Assembly (NCBI RefSeq): GCF_001570525.1
Contig: NZ_BBXC01000016.1
Location: 62,001 to 126,000 of the forward strand
Direction of reading: 5' to 3'
Length of the DNA: 64,000 nucleotides
Origin: Herbidospora sakaeratensis
GTDB lineage: Bacteria; Actinomycetota; Actinomycetes; Streptosporangiales; Streptosporangiaceae
The notes beneath the pieces were generated by a model, which was not told where the DNA came from, made no database searches, and saw only the letters and a program-made list of their open reading frames with translations. The position numbers and the translations under genes are program-made. Positions 52,039 to 61,571 of the stretch are shown piece after piece (position 1 is the first letter of the stretch; each line of letters begins with the position of its first letter).

Positions 52039-52545
52039 ATGGTTCGTCCCCCTGACGAGGGGGTGGCCATGGCGAAGGCATCGTGGTCCCGGCGGCTGCG
52101 ATACGCGCTGACAATGGCGTGGGTCGTGCCGGTGGCCGCCGTCGAACACGTCCTGGTCCGGCTCGGCCTCCGGCCGGGGGTGATGCCCGTCCCGGTGCCC
52201 CACCCCGACGGGTCGATGACGTGTCTCGTGATCGCGCACGGTTTCCCGGTGCCGGAGAACGCGATATCCCACCACGGATGGACGCCCGGACTCCTGACGG
52301 TCCACCGGGACCGGGTGGAGTTCCGGCTCTTCGACGACGAGGTGGTGGGCTCGTTTCGCCGTGAGGGCGTGGTCGTCACCCTCAGGTGGCCCGGCGAGGG
52401 CGTGCTGAAGCGCGCGGTCATGGCCCGCGTGCGGGTGGAACTGCCCGACGGGCGGGTGTTCCGCATCAACCTGCGGACGGCGTACAAGGAGGTCGTCGAG
52501 GACCTGGCGGGCCGCCCGCTCGGGAAGCGGGCGGCCGGCGGCTAG
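52039..52545 (+). CDS. Hypothetical protein, 168 residues
   Basis: I recognise no family. The product has a possible N-terminal anchor or amphipathic helix ([20 protein letters not shown], residues 19-38), then a beta-rich part with [32 protein letters not shown] and [20 protein letters not shown] 52039 follows GGGAG at five bases; MAKASW ten codons later is a possible alternative. Its stop overlaps the stop of the dppF-like gene on the other strand by 4 bp (CTAG). It diverges from eboC. Confidence 0.68.
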   Translation: MVRPPDEGVAMAKASWSRRLRYALTMAWVVPVAAVEHVLVRLGLRPGVMPVPVPHPDGSMTCLVIAHGFPVPENAISHHGWTPGLLTVHRDRVEFRLFDDEVVGSFRREGVVVTLRWPGEGVLKRAVMARVRVELPDGRVFRINLRTAYKEVVEDLAGRPLGKRAAGG

Positions 52546-53555
52546 GCCACCGTCGCCGGGGTCTCCGTCTTCGACGGCGCGTTCTCGGGGAAGTGGCAGG
52601 CGACCGCGTGACCCGGCGCGAGCTCCGCCAGCGGCGGCTCCTGGGTCTTGCAGATCTCCTGGGCCTTCCAGCAGCGCGTGTGGAAGCGGCAGGCCGGCGG
52701 CGGGTTGAGCGGCGAGGGCACGTCGCCGGTGAGGCGGATGCGCTCGCGGCCCTCACGCTGCTTCGGGTCGGGGATCGGCACCGCCGACAACAACGCGTTG
52801 GTGTAGGGGTGCATCGGCGCGCTGTAGAGGCCCGCGCGCTCCCCCACCTCGACGATCTTGCCGAGGTACATGACCGCGACCCGGTCGGAGATGTGCCGCA
52901 CGACCGACAGGTCGTGGGCGATCACCACGTAGGTCAGGTCGAGCTCGTTCTGCAGGTCTTCCAGCAGGTTGACGACCTGGGCCTGGATCGACACGTCGAG
53001 CGCGGAGACCGGCTCGTCGGCGATGATCAGCTTGGGCTTCAGGGCGAGGGTGCGGGCGATGCCGATACGCTGCCGCTGGCCGCCGGAGAACTCGTGCGGG
53101 TAGCGGTTGTAGTGCTCGGGGTTGAGGCCGACCAGCTCCAGGATGTCCTGGACGGCCTTCTTGATGCCCTGCTCGGTCTGGATGCCCTGGATCCGGAACG
53201 GCGCGCCCACGATGGCCCCGACAGTGTGCCGGGGGTTCAGGCTGCTGTACGGGTCCTGGAAGATCATCTGCATGTCACGCCGGAGCGGGCGGAGCTTGCC
53301 CTGCTTCATGTGCGTGATGTCGTGACCCTCGAAGGTGATCTTCCCGCCGGTCGGCTCGATCAGCCGGGTGATCAGGCGGCCGGTGGTGGTCTTGCCGCAG
53401 CCCGACTCGCCCACCAGGCCCAGCGTCTCGCCCTTGCGCACGTCGAAGCTGATGCCGTCGACCGCCTTGACCGCGCCCACCTGGCTCTTGAACAGCCCCT
53501 TGGTGACCGGGAAGTGCTTCTCCAGCCCCTGGACGGACAGGATGCTTTCGGACAT
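52542..53555 (-). CDS. Oligopeptide ABC importer ATPase (DppF/OppF type)
   Basis: A 337-residue ATPase that powers the peptide-type importer encoded here. Walker A is [11 protein letters not shown], the signature [12 protein letters not shown], Walker [13 protein letters not shown]. The C-terminal oligopeptide-type extension has [22 protein letters not shown] 53555 overlaps the dppD stop by one base (TGATG). Last gene of the unit dppC-dppA-dppB-dppD-dppF. Whether the cargo is peptides, sugars or metal chelates cannot be told. Confidence 0.93.
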   Translation of the reverse strand: MSESILSVQGLEKHFPVTKGLFKSQVGAVKAVDGISFDVRKGETLGLVGESGCGKTTTGRLITRLIEPTGGKITFEGHDITHMKQGKLRPLRRDMQMIFQDPYSSLNPRHTVGAIVGAPFRIQGIQTEQGIKKAVQDILELVGLNPEHYNRYPHEFSGGQRQRIGIARTLALKPKLIIADEPVSALDVSIQAQVVNLLEDLQNELDLTYVVIAHDLSVVRHISDRVAVMYLGKIVEVGERAGLYSAPMHPYTNALLSAVPIPDPKQREGRERIRLTGDVPSPLNPPPACRFHTRCWKAQEICKTQEPPLAELAPGHAVACHFPENAPSKTETPATVA

Positions 53556-54577
53556 CAGGACTCCAGCTTCGGCTTGATCTCGGTGGCCCAGATGTCCCGC
53601 CGCTCCTCACGGGAGAGGTGGCAGCGCACCAGGTGGCCTCCCTCGGTCTCGACCAGGTCGGGCACCAGCGTGCTCCCCTTGCCGCCGGTCCGCGGCTCGA
53701 AGGCGCACCGCGGGTGGAAGGCGCAGCCGGACGGCACGTTGATGAGCGAGGGCGGGCTGCCCTTGATCGGCAGCAGCCGCTCGGTCACCTCGCGGTCGAG
53801 GCGGGGCATGGACCCCAGTAGACCCCAGGTGTAGGGGTGCTCGGGCCGCTCGAAGATGTCCTCGGCGGTGCCGTACTCGATGCACTTGCCGCCGTACATG
53901 ACCAGGATGTCGTCGGACAACTCGGCGACCACGCCCAGGTCGTGGGTGATGATGATCAGCGCGGCGTTGAAGTCGCGCTGCAGGTCGCGCATCAGGTCGA
54001 GGATCTGCGCCTGAACGGTCACGTCGAGCGCGGTGGTCGGCTCGTCGGCGATGAGCAGCTCGGGGTCGCACGACAGGGCCATGGCGATCATCGCGCGCTG
54101 GCGCATGCCGCCGGAGAACTCGTGCGGGTAGCTGTCGACGCGGCGGTCGGGCTGCGGGATGCCGACCCGGCCGAGCATGTCGATCGCGTGCTTCTTGGCG
54201 ACCTTCTTCGAGACGGCGTTGTGGATCCGGTACGCCTCGATGATCTGGTCGCCCACCGTGTAGTACGGGTGCATCGCCGACAGCGGGTCCTGGAAGATCA
54301 TCGCCATCTTCTTGCCGCGCAGCGAGCGCACGTGCTCCTGCGAGGCCGAGACGAGCTCCTCGCCGTCGAGCCAGATCTCGCCGGAGATCTTGGCCCGGCC
54401 GCCCTTGTGCAGGCCGAGGACGCTGAGCGAGGTGACGCTCTTGCCGGAGCCCGACTCGCCCACGATGCCCAGGGTCTTGCCGCGTTCGAGCTGGAACGAC
54501 AGGCCGTCGACCGACTTGACCAGGCCGTCGTCGGTCGGGAAGTGCACCTTCAGGTCGTTGAGCTGGAGGAAGGTCAT
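53555..54577 (-). CDS. Oligopeptide ABC importer ATPase (DppD/OppD type)
   Basis: The second ATPase of the importer, 340 residues. Walker A is [16 protein letters not shown], the signature [14 protein letters not shown], Walker [13 protein letters not shown]. The C-terminal extension carries [17 protein letters not shown], where the usual four-Cys pattern is reduced. ATG 54577 overlaps the permease stop by ATGA. It is coupled to dppB and dppF. Confidence 0.93.
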   Translation of the reverse strand: MTFLQLNDLKVHFPTDDGLVKSVDGLSFQLERGKTLGIVGESGSGKSVTSLSVLGLHKGGRAKISGEIWLDGEELVSASQEHVRSLRGKKMAMIFQDPLSAMHPYYTVGDQIIEAYRIHNAVSKKVAKKHAIDMLGRVGIPQPDRRVDSYPHEFSGGMRQRAMIAMALSCDPELLIADEPTTALDVTVQAQILDLMRDLQRDFNAALIIITHDLGVVAELSDDILVMYGGKCIEYGTAEDIFERPEHPYTWGLLGSMPRLDREVTERLLPIKGSPPSLINVPSGCAFHPRCAFEPRTGGKGSTLVPDLVETEGGHLVRCHLSREERRDIWATEIKPKLES

Positions 54578-55587
54578 GACAGCCGCACCCTCGGGTCCAC
54601 GACCGCGTAGAGCAGGTCGACGATCAGGTTGGCCACGACGATGAAGAACGCGGCCAGCATGGTGAAGCCCATGATCTTGGGCAGGTCGTTGGCGGCGATG
54701 GCCGTCGTGGCGTACTTGCCGAGGCCCTGGAGGGAGAAGGCGTTCTCCGTCAGGATCGCGCCGCCGACCAGGATGCCCACGTCGAGGCCGAAGATCGTGA
54801 CGATCGGGGTGAGCGCGGCCCGCAGGCCGTGCTTGCCGATGACCTTGCTCTCCTTGAGGCCCTTGGCTCTCGCGGTGCGGATGTAGTCCTCACCCATCGT
54901 GTCGAGCATGCCGGCCCGGGTGAGCCGGGCGTAGGCCGCGGCGTTCAGGAACGCCAGGGTGAGCCAGGGCAGGATCAGGTTGTACGCCCACAACCCCGGA
55001 TTCTCCGTCAACGGGGTGTACGCGCCACCTGGGGCGGTGATGCCCAGACCGTACGAGAGCAGGGAGAGCGCCACCAGACCCGTGAAGAAGGGCGGCAGCG
55101 ACACGCCCGCCAAGGCGATGATCATCGCTCCCCGGTCGAAGATCGAGCGTCTCTTCAGCGCGGAGAGCACGCCGACCGAGACGCCGATCACCAGCCAGAT
55201 GACCGAGGCGCCCGCGGCGAGCGAGAGCGTCACGGGTAGCCGGTCGACCAGGTCGGGCCAGACCGGTTGCTTGGTGACGAAGGAGTACCCGAGGCAGGGG
55301 GCGGGGCACTGCTCGACGCCCGTGCCGTAGTCGTACTCGGCACCGACGAAGACGCCTTTCACCCATCGGCCGTACTGGACGACGACGGGGTCGTGCAACC
55401 CGAGCTTCTCCGCGACGGCGGTGACCGTTTCCGCGGTGGCCGCGCGCCCGACGTACCGGTTGGCGATGTCGTCGGGCGTGACGCCCGCGAGGCGGGGCAC
55501 CACGAAGAAGATCGAGAACGTGACCGCGCTGACGATGAACAGCATGGCCAGGGCGCCGATCAGGCGCCGGATGATGTAGGTGACCAC
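54574..55587 (-). CDS. Oligopeptide ABC importer permease (DppB type)
   Basis: A 337-residue permease with six membrane helices and a long external loop between helices one and two (residues 35-110, two cysteines in EQCPAPCLGYS). The EAA motif that docks the ATPases lies near residue 235 (DTMGEDYIRTARAKGLKE). GTG 55587 is the likely start (GTG-GTC-ACC), with a purine-rich region upstream. A stable hairpin separates it from the binding-protein gene. Confidence 0.92.
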   Translation of the reverse strand: MVTYIIRRLIGALAMLFIVSAVTFSIFFVVPRLAGVTPDDIANRYVGRAATAETVTAVAEKLGLHDPVVVQYGRWVKGVFVGAEYDYGTGVEQCPAPCLGYSFVTKQPVWPDLVDRLPVTLSLAAGASVIWLVIGVSVGVLSALKRRSIFDRGAMIIALAGVSLPPFFTGLVALSLLSYGLGITAPGGAYTPLTENPGLWAYNLILPWLTLAFLNAAAYARLTRAGMLDTMGEDYIRTARAKGLKESKVIGKHGLRAALTPIVTIFGLDVGILVGGAILTENAFSLQGLGKYATTAIAANDLPKIMGFTMLAAFFIVVANLIVDLLYAVVDPRVRLS

Positions 55588-55605
55588 TGTCCCCCCTCGG
55601 CGATA

Positions 55606-55633
55606 GGGGGCCGGTCCGGTGGGACCGGCCCCC
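55606..55633 (-). terminator. Hairpin between binding-protein and permease genes
   Basis: Arms GGGGGCCGGTCC (55606-55617) and GGACCGGCCCCC (55622-55633) form a perfect 12-bp stem with a four-base loop. It lies inside the operon after dppA, where such hairpins often protect the upstream message or dampen read-through, giving more binding protein than permease. Confidence 0.65.
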
Positions 55634-55659
55634 TGCCTGCCGAACCTAAGGCCGGTTTG

Positions 55660-57429
55660 TTACTGCTGGACGCCGAGCGCCAGGTAGTCGTACATGTCGA
55701 AGGCGCCGGTGATGAACTGGTTCGTCACACCCTTGCCCCGGAGCAGCAGACCCTTGGCGTAGACGGCCGGGAGGACGTAGGCGCCCTCCATGACCTTCTG
55801 GTCGATCTCGCCCCACACCGCGTCACGGGCGGCGGTGTCGGCGGTGGCGAAGGCCTTGTCGACGAGGGCGTCGATCTCGGGCGACTTCACCGACAGGTTG
55901 TAGTTGCCGGCCTCGCGGATGGTGCGGCTGTCGACGATCTGCGACAGGAAGCCGAAGCCGTCGTTCCAGTCGGCGCCCCAGCCGTTGGTGGCCAGGCCGA
56001 TGCCGTTGGCCTTGGTGTACTCGGGCTTGCCGGCGTAGGCGGTGAAGTACTCCGAGGTCGGGAAGCCCTTGAGGGTCAGCTTGATGCCGACCTTGGCGAG
56101 CGCCTGCTGCATCGACTCGGCCGCCGCGACCTCCTTGGGACGGTCGGAGCGGAAGGTCATCGTGGTCTCGAAGCCGTTGGGCTGACCGCAGGCCGTGAGG
56201 GCCTCCTTGGCCTTGGCGTCGTCGCCGCTGGCGGTCGGGTAGAGGTCGAGCTTCTTCCAGCCGCCGATGCCGGAGGGCAGCAGCGAGGTGGCGATGTCAC
56301 CCGCGAGCTGGCCGCCGTAGGCGTTCTGCAGGCCCACGCGGTCGGCGGCGTAGATGACCGCCTTGCGGCACTCGACGTTGTCGAGCGGCGGGTTGTCGTT
56401 GAGGATCGAGATGTACCAGGTGCGGGCCGAGACCGGGTTGTCGGCGCGCTCACGCAGGGCCGGGTCGGTCTGGATGGAGCCGAGGGCGGCCGGCTGGACG
56501 CCGGTGCCGGCGATGTCGATGTGCAGGTCGCCGGCGATGATCCGGTTGTCGAGGTCGTTGGCCTCGACGCCCAGGCTGATCTCGTACTTGTCCGGCAGGG
56601 CCTTGCGCACCGGGTCGGTGGCCTGGTCCCAGTTGGGGTTGCGGACCAGCACGTACTGCTTGCCCTGCTCGACGGTCTCGAACATGTACGGACCGGAGGC
56701 CACGACGTGGTCGCGGTACTTGATGCCGGTGTCCTTGGCCTGCGGGACCGGCACGGTGGCCGGGAGCGCGGCGAAGTTGTCGAAGCCGGAGTAGGGCTTG
56801 TTCAGGTGGAAGACGATCGTCTGGTCGTCGGGGGTCTCGATCGCCGAGTCGGTGTTGACGTCGGGCGTCGTGTAGACCGACTCGAAGTCCTTCGGCAGGT
56901 CCAGCCAGTCGTTGAAGTACGTCGGGCCGTTGACGAAGGTCTTCTTGTCGAGCTGGCGGAGCACCGCGTACTTCACGTCCTTGGACGTGATCGCGGTGCC
57001 GTCCTCGAACTTCACACCGGCGCGCAGCTTGTACGTCCAGGTCTTGCCGTCGTCGCTGCTCTGACCCAGGCTCTCGGCCAGGTCGGGCACGAGCTCGCGG
57101 CCCTTGGCGCCCGGCGCGGGGTTGTAGGTCACCAGCGGACGGCCGTAGATGCGCAGGAGGTTCCACGACATGCCGTAGTAGGTGTCACCGGGGTCGATGG
57201 AGTCCCAGTCCTCGGTGACGGCCATCTTGAGGGTGCCGCCCTTCACGTCGGAAGGGTTGGTCACGTTCTCAAGACCGGCGTTGAAGCCGGCCGCCCCGGC
57301 CGACGGCGCCGAGGTGGAGCCACCGCCCTCAGTGGCGGCCGGGGTCGTCGTGCCGCCGCCGCCGCAGGCCGACAGGGCCAGCGCCAGGACGGCACCGGCG
57401 GCCGAGACGACCAGTGCTTTCTTCTTCAT
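55660..57429 (-). CDS. Peptide-type ABC importer substrate-binding lipoprotein (DppA type)
   Basis: A 589-residue extracytoplasmic solute-binding protein of the SBP_bac_5 family. The signal MKKKALVVSAAGAVLALALS ends at lipidated Cys22 (LSAC). A Gly/Ser/Ala-rich linker follows to about residue 48. The core starts GGTLKMAVTEDWDSIDPGD and has the typical hinge-lobe pattern, with TWTYKLRAGVKFEDGTAITS. Two family cysteines (in VECRKAV and TACGQPN) may pair. It lies 46 bp after dppC. Ligand unknown. Confidence 0.94.
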   Translation of the reverse strand: MKKKALVVSAAGAVLALALSACGGGGTTTPAATEGGGSTSAPSAGAAGFNAGLENVTNPSDVKGGTLKMAVTEDWDSIDPGDTYYGMSWNLLRIYGRPLVTYNPAPGAKGRELVPDLAESLGQSSDDGKTWTYKLRAGVKFEDGTAITSKDVKYAVLRQLDKKTFVNGPTYFNDWLDLPKDFESVYTTPDVNTDSAIETPDDQTIVFHLNKPYSGFDNFAALPATVPVPQAKDTGIKYRDHVVASGPYMFETVEQGKQYVLVRNPNWDQATDPVRKALPDKYEISLGVEANDLDNRIIAGDLHIDIAGTGVQPAALGSIQTDPALRERADNPVSARTWYISILNDNPPLDNVECRKAVIYAADRVGLQNAYGGQLAGDIATSLLPSGIGGWKKLDLYPTASGDDAKAKEALTACGQPNGFETTMTFRSDRPKEVAAAESMQQALAKVGIKLTLKGFPTSEYFTAYAGKPEYTKANGIGLATNGWGADWNDGFGFLSQIVDSRTIREAGNYNLSVKSPEIDALVDKAFATADTAARDAVWGEIDQKVMEGAYVLPAVYAKGLLLRGKGVTNQFITGAFDMYDYLALGVQQ

Positions 57430-57475
57430 TGCGTAAACCCCTTGTTGGTAGGAGCCGGGGAAACAGGGTGGAAGC

Positions 57476-58477
57476 TCAGCGGCCCGACTTGGGGTCGAGC
57501 GCGTCGCGCAGGCCGTCGCCGAAGAGGTTGAAGGCCAGCACGGTGATGAAGATCGCCATGCCGGGGAAGAACATGAAGTGCGGCACGGTGTAGTACTTCG
57601 TCGCCGCGGCGAGCATGCCGCCCCAGGTCGCGGTGGGCGGCTGGATGCCGACCCCCAGGAACGACAACGCCGCCTCGAACAGCACGTTCGTCGGGATGAG
57701 CAGCGTGGCGTAGATCAGGACCGGCGCGATCAGGTTCGGCAGGATCTCCCGGAACAGGATGTACGGCCCCCGCGCGCCCAGGCTGCGGGCGGCGTCGACG
57801 AACTCGCGCTCCCGCAGCGACAGGGTCTGGCCCCGGATGATGCGGGCGATGTAACCCCAGTTGAAGAAGCCGATGACGAAGATCAGCAGCAGGATGCGGA
57901 GGGAGTCGCCCTTCACTTCGAGCTGGGTCTCGAACTGGCCGAGCACGCCCACCAGCGCCATGGCGAAGACCAGGACGGGGAAGGCGAGGAAGATGTCCAT
58001 GAGCCGGCTGATGATCATGTCGACCCAGCCGCCGAAGTAACCGGCGATGACGCCCATGACGGTCCCGATGAAGACCGAGAGCAGGGTGGCGAGGAAGGCG
58101 ATCAGCAGCGAGATCCGGGCGCCGTACACGACCCGGCTGAACAGGTCGCGGCCGTTGACGGGTTCGACCCCGAACAGGTAGTCCCAGCTGATGCCGGACC
58201 CGCCCTTGGGGATCATCGTCATGGTGTCGATCTGGTCCTGGTTGAACTGGTTGGGCGGGTGCCCGAACCAGCTCACGATCAGTGGCGCGAAGACGGCGAC
58301 CAAGATCAGGAAGATGATGACACCGGCACCGGTGAGGGCGACCTTGTCCCGCTTCAGGCGCATCCAGGCGATCTGTCCAAGAGACCGCCCCTGGATCGCC
58401 TTCGCGCCCGCTCCCTCGGCAACGGACTCCGGCGTGGCTTTCAGCTCATCGCCGGAGACGTCAAGTGGTGCGGTCAT
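57476..58477 (-). CDS. Oligopeptide ABC importer permease (DppC type)
   Basis: A 333-residue permease, first gene of the importer unit. The N-terminal 40 residues are cytoplasmic, followed by helix one (VALTGAGVIIFLILVAVFAP) and an external loop ending in YLFGVEPVNGRDLFSRVVYG, typical of DppC. The EAA loop reads FVDAARSLGARGPYILFREI. ATG 58477 has AGGGGG eight bases upstream and begins MTAPLDVSGDEL. C-terminal end is FGDGLRDALDPKSGR, as in the family. Confidence 0.93.
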   Translation of the reverse strand: MTAPLDVSGDELKATPESVAEGAGAKAIQGRSLGQIAWMRLKRDKVALTGAGVIIFLILVAVFAPLIVSWFGHPPNQFNQDQIDTMTMIPKGGSGISWDYLFGVEPVNGRDLFSRVVYGARISLLIAFLATLLSVFIGTVMGVIAGYFGGWVDMIISRLMDIFLAFPVLVFAMALVGVLGQFETQLEVKGDSLRILLLIFVIGFFNWGYIARIIRGQTLSLREREFVDAARSLGARGPYILFREILPNLIAPVLIYATLLIPTNVLFEAALSFLGVGIQPPTATWGGMLAAATKYYTVPHFMFFPGMAIFITVLAFNLFGDGLRDALDPKSGR

Positions 58478-58773
58478 GCGTTGGGCCCCCTGGGTTCCAG
58501 ACGACGTTGTGCCGACGGGAGCACGACACGTCCGGAGCGCTCCCATGTGGATCCAGACCCACATGGTGAGCGGGTCTCGGAGGCAGAATCTATGTGCTGA
58601 TCTGCGTAAACAAGACCCAGTAGGCGCTATGTGGCCCAACTGTGACGCACGCGAAACTCATTCGTGTTGATCTTGAAGAGAATGTCGGAGTCCGGTTTCG
58701 GTTGTGTCGCGGATCTGTGACATTGCACTGGCCGGTAACTTGGGTCTCGCCATGCGAGATTTCCGAGTCGGCC
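58478..58773. other. Intergenic region upstream of the importer
   Basis: About 296 bases between the end of the membrane-protein gene at 58774 and dppC hold the importer promoter. They are visibly less GC-rich than the genes. On the minus strand TTGTTT and TAGATT are weak candidates for -35 and -10. I see no gene and no strong operator. Confidence 0.45.
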
Positions 58774-59265
58774 TCAGCTGATCCCGCGCTTCCGCAAGAT
58801 GTCCTCGATGTCGGAGAAGTCGTCGTTCTTCGACTCGACGGGACGGGCCATCGGCTTGGTGACGTCGGCCGGCCGGCCGGGCTGAGCCGGCTGGGTGGGC
58901 TGGGTCGCCGTCGCGGGCGCGGGCGCCTTCTTCTCGGTACGGGATCTGCGCCCCAACCGGAGGGTGCGGCCCCGCATGACCCCCGACACCAGGAACAAGA
59001 CCACCGAGAGCCCGGCCAGCGCAACCCCTGCCCACACTGTGGGCGAGAGCACCAGACGGGTCACGAAGGTGACGACCGAGGCGACCATGTTCCAGATCGT
59101 CTCCAGCACCCCGGTCAGATAGGCCGCCAGCGGCAGCAGGGCCCACGCGGTGACACGCAGGCCCGCCGCCGCCCCCCGGCGGCGGAAGGCGAGAAACGCG
59201 AGCACCACTCCCGCTGCGGTCAGCCCCGCGCACAGCGGCAGCCACGCGATCTGGGCAAAAGTCAT
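58774..59265 (-). CDS. Four-span membrane protein with polar tail, hypothetical
   Basis: A 163-residue protein with four hydrophobic helices (about residues 5-26, 37-52, 54-72 and 76-95). The remaining 65 residues are cytoplasmic-looking: a basic part RGRTLRLGRRSRTEKK, then an Ala/Pro/Gln stretch, ending ESKNDDFSDIEDILRKRG. That acidic-basic end looks like a short binding helix. I know no family. The next gene, LuxR, is divergent. No partner in the window is obvious. Confidence 0.7.
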   Translation of the reverse strand: MTFAQIAWLPLCAGLTAAGVVLAFLAFRRRGAAAGLRVTAWALLPLAAYLTGVLETIWNMVASVVTFVTRLVLSPTVWAGVALAGLSVVLFLVSGVMRGRTLRLGRRSRTEKKAPAPATATQPTQPAQPGRPADVTKPMARPVESKNDDFSDIEDILRKRGIS

Positions 59266-59446
59266 GCCGGCCCCCTCAGGTAAGTGTCACGCGTCATGGC
59301 CTGATTTCCATCCTGTCACGTGGGTCTCCGCCGCGCGCTCCTCCCTGAGGAGGGCGCGACCCCTAGGCACTCCCCCGGGTTACCCCTGGGGGACCGTGGG
59401 GTTCACTCTGATCCGCCCGGCCCGCCGGATTCCTACCGTCGGAGGC

Positions 59447-60553
59447 ATGTGGCCATTCATGGGGCGTACGGCCGAACGTGATCAGATCAGGGCGGCGGCC
59501 CGCGACGGGGGCGGGGTGCTGGTGGCGGGCCCGGCCGGATCGGGGCGGAGCCGGCTGCTCACCGAGGCGCTCGCACCCTTCTCCTTCCTCCTCGTCCGCG
59601 CCCGCGCGGCCGGCGTGCCGTTCGGGGCCTTCGCCCACCTTCTTCCCGACCCGGGGCACACCCCGGTCAACCCCGTGGTGTGGGCGGCCGGCGCCCTCGG
59701 GGCGGTCCCGCCGGTGCTGGCCGTCGACGACGCCCACCTGCTCGACCCCAGCTCCGCCGCGCTGGTCGCCCACCTGGCCGAGCACCACGGCACGATCCCG
59801 GTCGTCACGGCCAGGGCGGGGGCCCCGCTGCCGGAGCCGGTCGCGGCCCTGTGGCGCGACGGCGCGCTGACCCGGATCGACCTCTCCCCGCTGACGGTCC
59901 GCGAGACCGGCCGCCTGCTGGCCGCCGCCCTGGGCGGCCCCGCCGACCTCGCGACGGTCCGCCGCCTCCACCACACCACCGGCGGCAACCTCCGCCTGAT
60001 CACCGAACTGCTGCCGGGCACCGGCATGACCCTGGCGGGCGGCGTCTGGCGCTGGGAGGGCGAGCTGACCCTGCCGCCCCGGCTGCGCCAGCTGCTGGAG
60101 GCCGAACTGGCCGGGCTGACCCCGGCCGAGACCACCGCGATCGAACTGGTCGCCCTCACCGAGCCGGTCGACCTGGACGTCTTACTCGACGCGGCCGAGC
60201 ACGCGGCCGTCACCCGGCTGGAGCGCCGGGGCCTGATCACCGTGCTGCGGGACACCTCTCCCCCGCGGGTCCGGCTGGCCTGCCCGTTGCACGCGTACGT
60301 GGTGCGCGAGCGGGCCACCGCCCTGGGCGTGCGCGACGGGCTCGCGCTGCTCGGCGGGGCCACGCCCCGCGTCGAGGGGCTCAGCGCCCGGGAGGCCGAG
60401 GTCGCCCGGCTGGCCTCGTGGAACCTGACCAACCGCGAGATCGCCGACTGGCTGGTGTTGTCACCGCGTACGGTCGCCAACCACCTGTGCCGGGTCTACA
60501 CGAAACTGGGCGTGAACAACCGCGCCGATCTGGCGCCCCTGCTCGCCGCCTAA
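59447..60553 (+). CDS. LuxR-type regulator with reduced STAND ATPase domain
   Basis: A 368-residue regulator, short for the large ATP-binding LuxR group. A P-loop-like stretch VLVAGPAGSGRSRLL lies at residues 24-38, with Arg in place of the Walker Lys. VLAVDDAHLLD follows as Walker B. The C-terminal HTH reads LSAREAEVARLASWNLTNRE and LSPRTVANHLCRVYTKLG (separately). The tetratricopeptide part of long members is missing. ATG 59447 is only one base after GGAGG, so ATG 59459 (MGRTAERD) may be the true start. It is upstream of an unassigned gene. Confidence 0.83.
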   Translation: MWPFMGRTAERDQIRAAARDGGGVLVAGPAGSGRSRLLTEALAPFSFLLVRARAAGVPFGAFAHLLPDPGHTPVNPVVWAAGALGAVPPVLAVDDAHLLDPSSAALVAHLAEHHGTIPVVTARAGAPLPEPVAALWRDGALTRIDLSPLTVRETGRLLAAALGGPADLATVRRLHHTTGGNLRLITELLPGTGMTLAGGVWRWEGELTLPPRLRQLLEAELAGLTPAETTAIELVALTEPVDLDVLLDAAEHAAVTRLERRGLITVLRDTSPPRVRLACPLHAYVVRERATALGVRDGLALLGGATPRVEGLSAREAEVARLASWNLTNREIADWLVLSPRTVANHLCRVYTKLGVNNRADLAPLLAA

Positions 60554-60641
60554 ACGGACTATGCCTTTATGGTCAGTATCCGGCGATAGGCGGCGACTCA
60601 TAGATTCCCGTCTCGATCCGTTTCCGAGACGAAGGCGACCC

Positions 60642-61571
60642 GTGCCGAATCTGCAGTTCTACATCGATTACCTGAAAAGCAACAATTCCGGCCAATACGA
60701 CGACGAGCACGATCTGGCCGTCAAAGCCCAGCAGGTCAAAGACGTCGTCGAGGACGTCGACGTCCCCGAGGAGCTCATCTCCCTGCTGCTGCGCCGCGCC
60801 ATCGGCGACGACCTGCACGGCGCCGTCTTCGGCGACCAGACGACGCTGCGCGGCGAACTGCTCGACTTCACCCTCCTGGCCCGGGCGCACGATGACAAAT
60901 GGGTCGCCGATCTGAAGACGTACCTGGAGAAGAAGAAAGACGCCGACATGGTGACGCCGGAGATGTTCTTCCAGGACGTCGTGGTGCCCACCTTCGAAAA
61001 GGCCGGCGGGTCGATCACGTTTCCCGAGCCCACCGTTTACCACCGGGCGCCGCGAATCCGCCGGACCGACACGAGCCTGGTGATCGACGGCGGGAAGTTC
61101 GGGGTGATCGCGGGCGTCGCGGGCCCCGGGGAGCCCACCTTCCAGTTCCTCCAGTTCGCCTCCAGCGACCGCGTCGCCGACTATTCCGACGGCTCGACCA
61201 CGACCAAGACGTTCGACGACCTCTACGACATCGACGAGGAGAGAGCGGTGACGGCCGGGAGGCCCGGCGAGTACGTCACCGTCGGCCACGCCGACGCCCC
61301 ACGGTGGCGGGCGGCGCTGCGGCTCGGCACGGCGGCCCTCACCCGGGTGAAGGTCGCCGACACCTATACGACCCATCTGGTCAGGCGGCTGAAGCCGGGG
61401 TCGTTCGAGATCCTCTGGACCGTCGTCTGGACCTTCACCGTCGCCTACGGCTCGGGTGAGGAGGCGGCGGCGTACCAGGTCGGGTCCGCGAAGCGGGAAC
61501 GCCGCGGCCTCACCCTTCCCGAGCGGCCCGTCCGGGCCAACGGGGTGGAGGAGAAGACCGTGCGCGCCTAG
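60642..61571 (+). CDS. Hypothetical protein, 309 residues
   Basis: I do not recognise this protein. It begins VPNLQFYIDYLKSNNSGQYD, is polar without signal peptide or membrane helix, and has a helical first third (to about residue 120, acidic) and a beta-looking second part with YHRAPRIRRTDTSLVIDGG and LVRRLKPGSFEILWTVVW. The end is basic. GTG 60642 follows GAAGG at six bases; the frame is open further upstream. Early codons use A/T-ending triplets more than the neighbours do. It lies 88 bp after the LuxR gene, and its stop overlaps the HAD stop by 4 bp (CTAG). Confidence 0.68.
   Translation: MPNLQFYIDYLKSNNSGQYDDEHDLAVKAQQVKDVVEDVDVPEELISLLLRRAIGDDLHGAVFGDQTTLRGELLDFTLLARAHDDKWVADLKTYLEKKKDADMVTPEMFFQDVVVPTFEKAGGSITFPEPTVYHRAPRIRRTDTSLVIDGGKFGVIAGVAGPGEPTFQFLQFASSDRVADYSDGSTTTKTFDDLYDIDEERAVTAGRPGEYVTVGHADAPRWRAALRLGTAALTRVKVADTYTTHLVRRLKPGSFEILWTVVWTFTVAYGSGEEAAAYQVGSAKRERRGLTLPERPVRANGVEEKTVRA

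Noticed and set aside
52542-58477. Nickel or cobalt importer assigned to support the cobalamin genes
   Set aside because: The importer is of the peptide/nickel superfamily, but it has no B12 riboswitch and the binding protein shows no metal-site signature that I can see; the cargo is left open.
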